The notes below the pieces were generated by a model. It was not told the DNA's origin. It did not search any database and saw only the letters and a program-made list of their open reading frames with translations. Positions 9,106 through 17,898 of a DNA stretch of 59,624 nt are shown here, one piece after another. The stretch comes from Bacteriovorax sp. GTDB taxonomy: Bacteria > Bdellovibrionota > Bacteriovoracia > Bacteriovoracales > Bacteriovoracaceae. The translations under genes and the position numbers were made by a program. The DNA lies in NCBI GenBank assembly GCA_018060625.1, contig JAGOVS010000005.1:1-59624 (forward strand), given 5' to 3'. Position 1 is the stretch's first letter. Every line of letters starts with the position of its first letter.

Positions 9106-10590
9106 CTATAAACCTGAGTGAGTGAAAAAATTAATGGTTCCTTCATACATCGAGGTAACCAGTTTTGGATAAAGCCCTAAAAGAATCGTCAAAACAGAAA
9201 GAACAATCATTGGCGCAGCTTCAAGTATTGTTAAATCTTTAAGTGATTTATTTTCTTCGTGAGTAATTTCTCCAAGTGCCGTTAAATGGTACATCTTTAA
9301 AAGATAAAGAGGACATAAAATGATTCCAGTTGCAGCTAATATGGCCACCACTTTATTCACTTCGTAAACCCCGGCAATAATCATAAACTCACCAACAAAT
9401 CCACAAGTCATCGGCACGGCCATAGAGCCGGCGGTTATCAAGAAAAAAAGAACGGCAAAGCGAGGCATAACTTTTGCTATTCCTCCAAACTGATCTAATT
9501 TCTTTGTATGTCGTCTCGTATAAAGATAATGAACGCCAATAAAGAGTCCCGGAGTTGATATCCCATGAGCAATCATTTGGAAGATTGCACCCTTGACCGC
9601 AAATGCATTCTGGGAAAAGACTCCCATCACAATGTAGCCCATATGAGAAATAGAAGAGAAAGCAACGAGCTTCTTAATGTCTTTTTGAACCCAAGCAGTA
9701 AGGGCTCCATAAATGACTCCTATTGCTCCCAGATAAAGAATAATTTCTCTGTTGGCCTCTACGGCCTGTGGGTAAAATGGTATGACGAATCTTAAGAATC
9801 CATAAATACCAAGTTTAAGTAAAATTCCCGCAAGCAGAATTGAACCAGCAGTTGGAGCTTCAACGTGAGCATCCGGCAACCATGAGTGAAACGGAAAAAC
9901 TGGAACCTTGAGAAAGAAGGCGATAGCGAAGGCCCAAAAAACGAGAGATTGAGGGGAGAAAAATCCTTCATAACGCAAATTAAGCGATTTAATGACTTCA
10001 TAATTTAAATCATAAGAACCATTTAATTTATATGCTACTGCACTCATGTAGCACATTGAAGCTAACATTAAAATGGAGCCTGCCGCAGTCATCATGAAAA
10101 ATTTAAAACTCGCATATCTTCGATTTTCACCACCAAAAACCCCTACTAAAATGAATAGAGGAATGAGCATCGCTTCCCAGAAAACATAAAAACCGTAAAG
10201 GGAAGTTGCCAAAAGTGAACCATTCACGGCCCAAACTAACGTAAAAATTAGAAAATAATAGAGACGAAGTTTATCTGTTTTTATATCCCAGGTTACGATA
10301 ACAACAACCAGAAGTAGAAAAGCATTCAGAATTAACAGAAGTCCACTCAGACCATCCATTGCAAACGTATAACTCATATTAAAAAAGAGAGGCATTTCAA
10401 ACTTGAATAATTCTGTTAGAACTCCAGGATCTGACAGGTCCAGATACATTTTTATAGAGTAAGCAAAAGCAACAAAAGCTCCAATTAGAGCGTAAAGCTT
10501 GATGACTCTCTCGTTTTGTTTAGGTGCAAAAATAAAACCAATGGCCCACAGGAGGGGAATTAAAAATTTAATTAGAAATAATTGTTCCAT
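9106..10590 (-). CDS. nuoM: NADH-quinone oxidoreductase subunit M, module 2
   Basis: Antiporter-like subunit of the complex I membrane arm, 494 aa, about 14 predicted membrane helices. The conserved Glu sits in YVFWEAMLIPLFILVGVFGG (near residue 138) and the channel Lys in FFLKVPVFPFHSWLPDAHVE (near 227). The PTAGSILLAGILLKLGIYGF segment and KKLVAFSSISHMGYIVMG are typical NuoM. It lies 30 nt downstream of nuoL. Compared with the other NuoM here (510 aa), the family residues are kept while much of the rest differs. Confidence 0.96.
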   Translation of the reverse strand: MEQLFLIKFLIPLLWAIGFIFAPKQNERVIKLYALIGAFVAFAYSIKMYLDLSDPGVLTELFKFEMPLFFNMSYTFAMDGLSGLLLILNAFLLLVVVIVTWDIKTDKLRLYYFLIFTLVWAVNGSLLATSLYGFYVFWEAMLIPLFILVGVFGGENRRYASFKFFMMTAAGSILMLASMCYMSAVAYKLNGSYDLNYEVIKSLNLRYEGFFSPQSLVFWAFAIAFFLKVPVFPFHSWLPDAHVEAPTAGSILLAGILLKLGIYGFLRFVIPFYPQAVEANREIILYLGAIGVIYGALTAWVQKDIKKLVAFSSISHMGYIVMGVFSQNAFAVKGAIFQMIAHGISTPGLFIGVHYLYTRRHTKKLDQFGGIAKVMPRFAVLFFLITAGSMAVPMTCGFVGEFMIIAGVYEVNKVVAILAATGIILCPLYLLKMYHLTALGEITHEENKSLKDLTILEAAPMIVLSVLTILLGLYPKLVTSMYEGTINFFTHSGL

Positions 10591-10620
10591 GATATTGTTC
10601 TCTTTTTACTTAAGTAATTA

Positions 10621-12573
10621 TTAGTTAAAAACAAAGGCGTTAAAAACCGCCAATATTAAAATCGTAAAACCAATGATGATATAGAGAATCCCCATTTCTA
10701 GTTTTTCTGGCTTGGTATCCTCTAGAAATAAACCACCCTCGCTTACTGTTTTTGTGACTAATTTCACAAAACCATTAATGACATGTGTTTCAACAATATC
10801 TACTAAAAAATGTCCCATTCGGTAGAGAGGCTTAACGAGACTCGCTTCATAAATCTCATCTACTTTAAACTTTTCAGAGCTCACTGTCCAAAGACGACTA
10901 AATCTTGCCTTAAGTTTATCTCGCATTTTTACATGATCATTTTTTACGTAAATATAGTAGGCAAGTCCCATCGAACAAAGGATGAGCGTCGTTGTTATAA
11001 CCATCATCACAACTTCCACTTCTTCAGTAAGGTGTGTGTGTCCTACAGGTGCTGCTGTGAATTTTTCAACAAAGCTTTGGAATAAACGTGAGTAATCGTG
11101 ACCTCCAAAAAGATGTGGCATTCCAATGTATCCAGCTAAAAAACTACAAAGGGCAAGAATGACTAAAGGAATTGTCATCACTGATGGAGACTCGTGGATT
11201 TCGTGGGCTCCATGCTTGTCTTCTTTTCCATGATGCTCTTTGCTTGGAGAAACAATAAAAACGAGAACCAACATTCTTGTCATATAAAAAGCTGTAATGA
11301 GTGCACTCAATAAACCAATGGAGTAGAGGACTATCCCATTTCCTGGATTTGTAAAGGCCATAGAGAGTATTTCGTCTTTAGAGAAAAAGCCCGAGAACCC
11401 TGGTATTCCTGAAATGGCCAGGAATCCGACCACAAAAGTCCAAAAAGTAATTGGCATTTTCTTCTTTAAACCGCCCATCTTAAAAATATTTTGCTCATGA
11501 TGGCAGCCATAAATGACTGAAGCTGCACAAAGAAAGAGAAGCGCCTTAAAGAAAGCATGAGTGAAAACGTGAAAGAGTCCAGTTGAAAAAGCTCCAAGTC
11601 CACAGGCCATTACCATATAACCAAGTTGTGAAACAGTGGAGTATGCGAGGATCTTTTTTATGTCCGTTTGAGTTATCGCGATAAGGGCCGCCAATAACGA
11701 GGTGAGTGCACCTATCCATGCAATAACATCTAAAACAACTGGAAAATGAACAATAATATTTGAAACTCGACACAACAAGAAGATACCGGCCGTAACCATT
11801 GTCGCTGCGTGCATCAGCGCAGAAACGGGAGTTGGACCCATCATTGCGTCAGGCAACCATATAAAGAGAGGAATTTGGGCCGATTTTCCAGTAACTCCAA
11901 GAACAAGAAGTAAGCTTGAAATGATCAATAAATTTTTATTTGCTGCTATTACTGCGAGGTCTGGATGCTGTAGATCACGAAACGAAATTGTATTAAAGAT
12001 GAGAGCATACCCAATCATTCCCAAAACCAAGCCAAAGTCACCTACTCTGTTTGCCAAGAATGCCTTTTTAGCGGCATCACCATTTTTAGTGTGTTCGTAC
12101 CAAAACCCAATTAATAAATATGAACTTAAGCCAACCCCTTCCCATCCCATAAAGAGAACGAGAAAGTTTTCACCTAAAACAAGCAAGAGCATAGAAAAAG
12201 CAAAAAGGGCAAAAAAAGCAAAAAACTTTCCTACTTTTTCCTCATGATCCATATATCCAATTGAGAAAAAAGCAATGGCACTTCCTATACCTGTTACCAT
12301 TAAACAAAGAACTACTGAGAGTTGATCCATAACAAAATGTATATCAAAATTGATTTTGTTATATGTCATCCACTCCCATAACTTAACATTTACTGGACCG
12401 ACTTCTTGAACATGAAGAGCAAGCATAACCACCAAAATAAATGAAGTGAAAAGCCCAAAAAAAGTAATAAGACCCGCTTGAATATTGTTCAACTTATTCT
12501 TAATAAAAAGAGAGTTGAGCAAAAAGGCAAGTAGGGGAAAAAAGGGAATAAGTGCTAAATAGTTCTCGTACAT
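10621..12573 (-). CDS. nuoL: NADH-quinone oxidoreductase subunit L, module 2
   Basis: Distal antiporter-like subunit, 650 aa. Recognisable features are GWEGVGLSSYLLIGFWYE (Glu near residue 145), GKSAQIPLFIWLPDAMMGPT with the channel Lys near 230, SALMHAATMVTAGIFLL, and KKILAYSTVSQLGYMVMACG. A His-rich hydrophilic loop (SKEHHGKEDKHGAHEIHESP) lies around residues 440-460. The C-terminal part holds the region that in NuoL forms the long lateral amphipathic helix. Length is close to the usual 610-650 aa. Confidence 0.96.
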   Translation of the reverse strand: MYENYLALIPFFPLLAFLLNSLFIKNKLNNIQAGLITFFGLFTSFILVVMLALHVQEVGPVNVKLWEWMTYNKINFDIHFVMDQLSVVLCLMVTGIGSAIAFFSIGYMDHEEKVGKFFAFFALFAFSMLLLVLGENFLVLFMGWEGVGLSSYLLIGFWYEHTKNGDAAKKAFLANRVGDFGLVLGMIGYALIFNTISFRDLQHPDLAVIAANKNLLIISSLLLVLGVTGKSAQIPLFIWLPDAMMGPTPVSALMHAATMVTAGIFLLCRVSNIIVHFPVVLDVIAWIGALTSLLAALIAITQTDIKKILAYSTVSQLGYMVMACGLGAFSTGLFHVFTHAFFKALLFLCAASVIYGCHHEQNIFKMGGLKKKMPITFWTFVVGFLAISGIPGFSGFFSKDEILSMAFTNPGNGIVLYSIGLLSALITAFYMTRMLVLVFIVSPSKEHHGKEDKHGAHEIHESPSVMTIPLVILALCSFLAGYIGMPHLFGGHDYSRLFQSFVEKFTAAPVGHTHLTEEVEVVMMVITTTLILCSMGLAYYIYVKNDHVKMRDKLKARFSRLWTVSSEKFKVDEIYEASLVKPLYRMGHFLVDIVETHVINGFVKLVTKTVSEGGLFLEDTKPEKLEMGILYIIIGFTILILAVFNAFVFN

Positions 12574-12581
12574 AATTATTT

Positions 12582-12875
12582 CTATTCCGTTATAATTTTA
12601 ATGTCGTCTGTGTAAATCGTCTGTTTCTTACGATAGAGAGAAATGATTAAGCTTAAGCCGATCGCAACTTCGCAAGCTGAAATAATCATAGAAAAGATAA
12701 CCAATAGCTGGGCATCAAGGAATCCTGTCGATTTTGAAAAGAGAATAAAAAGGAGCGAGACGCTACTTAGCATTAACTCTAGACAAAGTAGCATTGAAAT
12801 TAAATCTTTTTTAAAAACTGTTCCCAGCAGACCCAAACAAAAAAGAAATGCTGATAGGTAATAATAGATACTCAT
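12582..12875 (-). CDS. nuoK: NADH-quinone oxidoreductase subunit K, module 2
   Basis: Small 97-aa subunit with three membrane helices, MrpC-like. Both membrane-buried glutamates of the proton path are present: Glu33 (LLCLELML) and Glu69 (SACEVAIGLSL), matching Glu36 and Glu72 of the E. coli protein. The gene abuts nuoJ: its start codon overlaps the nuoJ stop by one base. It ends 8 nt before nuoL. Confidence 0.96.
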   Translation of the reverse strand: MSIYYYLSAFLFCLGLLGTVFKKDLISMLLCLELMLSSVSLLFILFSKSTGFLDAQLLVIFSMIISACEVAIGLSLIISLYRKKQTIYTDDIKIITE

Positions 12876-13429
12876 TATTTCTTCTCCAACTTTTGCCCTT
12901 CAAGCTCTTCCTCTGCCTCATGCTTTCCATGTGTTGTGATTACAATGCAAGCAACAATTGCTGCGAGAAGAAGAACTGTCGCCATTTCAAAAGGTAAATA
13001 ATAAACATTAAACAACTTTTCAAAAAGTGTTTTCATTGAATCATCAGACAAGGTCACCAAAGACAGGGACTCAATATTATTATTGATTATTAGTGCAAAG
13101 ACACCGAGAAGGACAAGAACGGTCAGAGTTGAGATAACAAGTTTCCATTTTCCTCTTTCTCGATTATTAGCAAATTGATCTAGATTAATGAGCATCATTA
13201 CGAAAACAAACAAGATAGCGATTGCTCCCGCATTTACTAAAACTTGAACCGCTGATAAAAACACTGCTCCCAGCTGAAAATAAATCATCGCAACCACTAA
13301 CAGAGTCATTAAAAGGGAAAAGGCTGCTACGACTGTTTTTTTTGAAAAAACAACCATAAGTGCAAAAACAACAGTTAAGATCGTAAGTAATACATCTGAG
13401 ACCATATTATAAATTCCTGAAGTAAACAA
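12875..13429 (-). CDS. nuoJ: NADH-quinone oxidoreductase subunit J, module 2
   Basis: Membrane subunit of 184 aa with five predicted helices. The family signature AVQVLVNAGAIAILFVFVMMLI corresponds to the NuoJ TM3 region, where a pi-bulge occurs in known structures. MATVLLLAAIVACIVI is the last helix, and a charged Lys/Glu tail follows. The start overlaps the 3' end of nuoH by 23 nt, a tight operonic join. Confidence 0.94.
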   Translation of the reverse strand: MFTSGIYNMVSDVLLTILTVVFALMVVFSKKTVVAAFSLLMTLLVVAMIYFQLGAVFLSAVQVLVNAGAIAILFVFVMMLINLDQFANNRERGKWKLVISTLTVLVLLGVFALIINNNIESLSLVTLSDDSMKTLFEKLFNVYYLPFEMATVLLLAAIVACIVITTHGKHEAEEELEGQKLEKK

Positions 13430-14456
13430 AAAGGACAGTCACTATTAGATTTGCAATTCCTAGGGGCAAAAGTCTCTCCCAACCAAGATTCATTAGTTGA
13501 TCATATCGAAAACGTGGAAGAGTCCAACGAACCCAAACAAAAAGCCAAATCATGCAGGCGATTTTTATGACCAACGAAAGAACTTGTAGAGCTGCAATTA
13601 AATAAGGAGAATCTCCTGCAATTAAATCCATTCCCGGAAGGAGAGCATACCCCCCAAAAAAGAGAATGATAAAAAGAGCAGAAAGAGCGATCATGTGAAT
13701 ATATTCCGCCATAAAAAAGAGAGCGAATTTCATTGAAGAATATTCTAAGTGATAACCTGCTACAATTTCAGACTCACCTTCAGCTAGATCAAATGGAAGT
13801 CGGTTTGATTCTGCAAAAATGCCTACCAAAAAAAGCATCGCTGCAACAGGCTGGCAAAACACCCCCCAGCGAGGGAGAAATCCAAACCATGTTTCACTTT
13901 GCCAATTAATCATTGCATGGATGTCATTTGTTCCATAGACAAAGATCATTGCTACAATTGATATTGATAATGATAACTCGTAAGAAACCATTTGCGCACA
14001 AGCACGAAGAGCCCCGAGCATTGAATATTTATTATTTGACGCCCATCCTGCCAAAAGAATTCCGTAAGAACCGAGGGCCGATACTGCGAAGGCAAAGAAA
14101 ATTCCCATATCACTTCTAAAAACTTCTGGGTAAATGGTTTTACCAAAGGCTTCAATTGGACCAGCAACAGGTATACAGGCCAATGGCAAAAGGGCCACAA
14201 CCAAAGCTATCATCGGAGCTGCCGTATAAAAAAATGGCCGGACATGGGCCGGATGTACCTCTTCTTTAAACATGAATTTAGCGACATCGGCTAACGGCTG
14301 AAGGAGACCAAAGGGGCCTACGCGGTTAGGTCCTAATCGCTTTTGCATAAAAGCAGCTCCTCTTCTTTCTACATGAATAATAAGAGGAAGCGAACCTAGG
14401 GGTAGAGCTAAAATAACGACGGTCTTTAAAAGGATTTCAATTAATGCTTCTAACAT
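13407..14456 (-). CDS. nuoH: NADH-quinone oxidoreductase subunit H, module 2
   Basis: Quinone-site membrane subunit, 349 aa. Conserved loops are ERRGAAFMQKRLGPNRVGPF, LLQPLADVAKFMFKEE, and ESNRLPFDLAEGESEIVAGY, with FVWVRWTLPRFRYDQLMNLGW near the C-terminus; these line the quinone chamber and contact NuoB/NuoD in known complexes. All are intact, so the protein is expected to dock a peripheral arm, although none is encoded nearby. The gene starts one base after the nuoA stop. Confidence 0.96.
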   Translation of the reverse strand: MLEALIEILLKTVVILALPLGSLPLIIHVERRGAAFMQKRLGPNRVGPFGLLQPLADVAKFMFKEEVHPAHVRPFFYTAAPMIALVVALLPLACIPVAGPIEAFGKTIYPEVFRSDMGIFFAFAVSALGSYGILLAGWASNNKYSMLGALRACAQMVSYELSLSISIVAMIFVYGTNDIHAMINWQSETWFGFLPRWGVFCQPVAAMLFLVGIFAESNRLPFDLAEGESEIVAGYHLEYSSMKFALFFMAEYIHMIALSALFIILFFGGYALLPGMDLIAGDSPYLIAALQVLSLVIKIACMIWLFVWVRWTLPRFRYDQLMNLGWERLLPLGIANLIVTVLFVYFRNL

Positions 14457-14457
14457 T

Positions 14458-14817
14458 TTATTTTTCCCACTTTAGTGCTTTGGAATTTATAACAAAAATA
14501 TAACCAACAAGGAGAATGGCCATAAAAAAGAGGAAATCAGCAATGAGGAATGCTGGATTCGTTGTATCTTTATATGTTAGCGCCCAAGGTAATAAAAAGA
14601 CAATTTCAACATCAAACAAAAGAAAAAGAATCGCTGTTAAATAAAATTTAATATCATATTGTCTTGTGGCACTTCCAACGGGATTAACACCAGACTCGTA
14701 GACATCCATCTCTCGGATCGCTTTTCTTTTTTGCCCAAGCAACGAGGAAATAAGCAAAAGAACCGCACTAAGAGTGCAGGCAATTATAAAAAAAATCACA
14801 AAAGAAACAAATTCCAT
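14458..14817 (-). CDS. nuoA: NADH-quinone oxidoreductase subunit A, module 2
   Basis: 119-aa subunit with three membrane helices, first gene of the second module and 25 nt after nuoN of module 1. The acidic membrane motif LFDVEIVFLLPWA is intact. The loop that normally reads YECG is YESG here, so the usual Cys is Ser42; in mitochondrial ND3 the corresponding loop Cys reports the active/deactive state. No obvious promoter lies in the short gap, so both modules probably belong to one transcript. Confidence 0.95.
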   Translation of the reverse strand: MEFVSFVIFFIIACTLSAVLLLISSLLGQKRKAIREMDVYESGVNPVGSATRQYDIKFYLTAILFLLFDVEIVFLLPWALTYKDTTNPAFLIADFLFFMAILLVGYIFVINSKALKWEK

Positions 14818-14842
14818 ACTCCCTCACTCAAGCTCATAAAAA

Positions 14843-16309
14843 TTACTTAATAAAAATTTTTGCGCCAGCGGCAAGACTCATCAAGTTGTCCCAAAATACA
14901 CCCAAGATAAGCACTGGTGCCGTCATGAGTACAATCACAAGTTGATTTAAAAACCCAAAGCCTTCAATTTTCTCATCTGAGACTTGAGTTTTGAGAGTCA
15001 TTAAACGCACTATTTTCAAATAATAATAGGCTGAGATAACAGAGTTAATGGCAAGAATTATGGCAAGTGAGTAGAACTGAGAACTTAATAATGCACTTAA
15101 AATATTAAATTTGGCGACAAAACCGGCCAAGGGAGGAAGACCTGTTAAGGAAAACATTACGACTGACATCATGATGGCCATGAACGGGTATCTGTAAGCT
15201 AAACCCTGAAAGCGCTCAAAATGATCATTGCCATATTTATCTTGAACAATGCTTGTAATATAAAATGCTACAAGTGTCATAAAGAGATAAGTGATTCCGT
15301 AAAACACAACCGCACGAACTCCCACATCATTGATCATTACCAAACCGGCCATCATGATACCGGCGTGAGAAATTGAAGAGTAAGCAAGCATTCTCTTAAC
15401 TGACTTTTGCCCAATCGCCGTTACGTTACCAACTGTCATCGTTAATGCGGCCATAACCACCATCAAACCTATCCAACCAACTCGCAAAGGAGAAGTTACG
15501 GAAAAGAAAATCATCGTGACTCTTATAAGTGCAGAAATACCGGCCATTTTAGGAACGATGGCAAAAAATGTTGTTACAGGAGTGGGAGATCCTTCATATA
15601 CATCAGGTGACCACATGTGAAAGGGAACAGAAGCAATCTTGTAACCAATACCTGCAAAGAAAAGCACAAACGAAGGCATCATAATAAGAATTTGAGCTTT
15701 ATCAAGCTTGGCGATACTGGCCGCCATTCCGGAAAATTGAATCGTTCCAAGCACACCAAACATGTGACTTAGACCAAAGAGCGCAATTCCCGAAGCCACC
15801 CCTCCAAAGAGAGCATACTTCAAACCGGCCTCACTAGATCTTTCATCATTTTTCTTCAAAGAAGCCATGACATAAGAAAGGATGGAAAGTGTTTCAATTC
15901 CAAGATAAAGCATCAGCATATTATTGGCAGAAGCGAGGATCATACCACCAATTAAAATCCCTACCGCCAAGATGATAAATTCTGTTTTTAGTGATTCATA
16001 AATATCTTTTGAAAATGAACTCAGATAAAAGGCACCAAAAGTACCTAAAACCATCACTATTTTCATAACCGTACTAAACGGATCGATAATCATAGAATTG
16101 CTAAAAATCGCTTCCGGTGCACCAGAGAGATTGGCCACTAAACAGGCCAAGGTTACGACCAATCCAATGCAGGTCGTGATAAAAATATATTTCTTATTTT
16201 TTTCGTCTTCTGCATAAGTTGCTTCTATGAGGATAAGTCCCACCATAAGAACAACTAAGGTCAGCTCTGGAATATATCGACTAATGCTCGCTAAATAATT
16301 TAAATACAT
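14843..16309 (-). CDS. nuoN: NADH-quinone oxidoreductase subunit N, module 1
   Basis: Antiporter-like complex I subunit, 488 aa. Family features are LGIETLSILSYVMASLKKND (membrane Glu), YKIASVPFHMWSPDVYEGSP with the channel Lys, TTFFAIVPKMAG, and KRMLAYSSISHAGIMMAGLV. The MWSPDVYEG-PTPVT sequence is closer to textbook NuoN than the equivalent in module 2. It is the last gene of module 1, directly followed by nuoA of module 2. Confidence 0.96.
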   Translation of the reverse strand: MYLNYLASISRYIPELTLVVLMVGLILIEATYAEDEKNKKYIFITTCIGLVVTLACLVANLSGAPEAIFSNSMIIDPFSTVMKIVMVLGTFGAFYLSSFSKDIYESLKTEFIILAVGILIGGMILASANNMLMLYLGIETLSILSYVMASLKKNDERSSEAGLKYALFGGVASGIALFGLSHMFGVLGTIQFSGMAASIAKLDKAQILIMMPSFVLFFAGIGYKIASVPFHMWSPDVYEGSPTPVTTFFAIVPKMAGISALIRVTMIFFSVTSPLRVGWIGLMVVMAALTMTVGNVTAIGQKSVKRMLAYSSISHAGIMMAGLVMINDVGVRAVVFYGITYLFMTLVAFYITSIVQDKYGNDHFERFQGLAYRYPFMAIMMSVVMFSLTGLPPLAGFVAKFNILSALLSSQFYSLAIILAINSVISAYYYLKIVRLMTLKTQVSDEKIEGFGFLNQLVIVLMTAPVLILGVFWDNLMSLAAGAKIFIK

Positions 16310-16318
16310 CTCTATTTC

Positions 16319-17851
16319 CTAGAAAGTTGCAAGTAATGAAACTAGTTGTCCCACAGAAGCTTTCATCACATTTAAAATAGGTGATGGCCAAATTCCAAAA
16401 AGAATAACAGCTATACATAGTGGAATCATATAAGCGACTTCAAGTCTTGTCATATCAGAGTATTCTTTCACTTCTGGATTAACCTCACCAAAGAACATTC
16501 TTTTGAACATCCATAGAAGATAGGCTGCTCCAATCAACAACCCAAACAGAGCAAGAACCGTGATTGTTGTGAATCTTTCATAGATACCAATAAAGATGAG
16601 AGCTTCTGAAATAAAACCTGATAGTCCCGGAAGACCCATTGAGGCAAACATACCGATAATGAAGATAATTGAATAAACTGGAAGTTGAGTGTAAAGGCCG
16701 CCATACCCACGTGAGCCATCCGGCTTAACAATCCATCTATGGTGAGAGCGCTCGTAAAGTATACCAATCATAAAGAACATCATTGCTGTCGACGTTCCAT
16801 GATTGAACATTTGAAGAACTGCTCCGTTCATTCCTTGAACAGTCATGGCAGCTAAGCCAAGCATGACAAATCCCATATGTGAAACTGATGAGTATGCGAT
16901 AAGCTTTTTAACATCAGTCTGTGCCATTGCACAAAGTGCTCCGTAAATGACATTTATCAAACCCAACCAAGCAATGGCAGTTGAAAAATATTTTGCTGAA
17001 TCTGGAAAAATAGGGAAGGCAATTCTTAAGAAACCATAAGTACCCATTTTAAGTAAAACTCCTGCCAGAATAACAGAAATCGCTGTTGGAGCCTGGACGT
17101 GGGCATGAGGTAACCAAGTATGAAATGGGAAAACTGGTACCTTGATTGCAAATCCAATAAACATAAAAACAAAAAAGAGCTTACTAAAAGAAAGGGTTTG
17201 TCCAAAGAGCGTCAGAGTTTGAGTCGTAAACTTACCGCCAGAAAGCGCTAAAATATTAAAGGAGTTTTCCGTTTGCCCAGTTGCAAAATAAAGGGCCACA
17301 ATCCCCACTAGCATTAGGATTGATCCAAAAAAGGTATAGAGGAAAAACTTAACTGCGGCATATTCTCTGTTTTCTCCGCCCCAAACACCAATAAGGAAGA
17401 ACATTGGAAGAAGCATTACTTCCCAGTAAACATAGAACAGGAAGAAGTCCAAAGACATAAAAACGCCAAAAACTGTACTTTGCAGAAGAAGGAGTAGGGC
17501 AAAGTATGCTTTAATCGATTTTTTAATTTGAGTCCAAGAACTCAAAATACAGAGCATAAAAAGAAGACCCGTTAGTAGAATCATCGGAAGGGAAATACCG
17601 TCAACCCCCAATGCATAATAAATATGAAATTGCGGAATCCAAGGCACCCGCACATTGAATGCATTTTGCATTCCCGAGAGTGTTTGGTCGAACTTACAAT
17701 AGAGAACGAGTGTAAGCGCAAAAGTAATAATGGTATTGATAAGTGCCCATGTTTTCATGGCCGTTGTTTTTTCTTTAGGAAATAACAACACTCCCAGCAC
17801 TCCAATAATAGGCATCCACAAAATCCAACTTAATAAATCTAAACCGTACAC
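16319..17851 (-). CDS. nuoM: NADH-quinone oxidoreductase subunit M, module 1
   Basis: 510-aa antiporter-like subunit. YVYWEVMLLPMFFLIGVWGG carries the conserved Glu, FAIKVPVFPFHTWLPHAHVQ the channel Lys, and APTAISVILAGVLLKMGTYG and KKLIAYSSVSHMGFVMLG are standard NuoM blocks. It starts 47 nt after nuoL, the widest gap inside this module. A short AT-rich spacer separates them with no terminator-like hairpin. Confidence 0.96.
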   Translation of the reverse strand: MYGLDLLSWILWMPIIGVLGVLLFPKEKTTAMKTWALINTIITFALTLVLYCKFDQTLSGMQNAFNVRVPWIPQFHIYYALGVDGISLPMILLTGLLFMLCILSSWTQIKKSIKAYFALLLLLQSTVFGVFMSLDFFLFYVYWEVMLLPMFFLIGVWGGENREYAAVKFFLYTFFGSILMLVGIVALYFATGQTENSFNILALSGGKFTTQTLTLFGQTLSFSKLFFVFMFIGFAIKVPVFPFHTWLPHAHVQAPTAISVILAGVLLKMGTYGFLRIAFPIFPDSAKYFSTAIAWLGLINVIYGALCAMAQTDVKKLIAYSSVSHMGFVMLGLAAMTVQGMNGAVLQMFNHGTSTAMMFFMIGILYERSHHRWIVKPDGSRGYGGLYTQLPVYSIIFIIGMFASMGLPGLSGFISEALIFIGIYERFTTITVLALFGLLIGAAYLLWMFKRMFFGEVNPEVKEYSDMTRLEVAYMIPLCIAVILFGIWPSPILNVMKASVGQLVSLLATF

Positions 17852-17898
17852 CGGTTAACTCCTTCAAAAAAGTTACTCTTATATAACAAAACTCTAAT

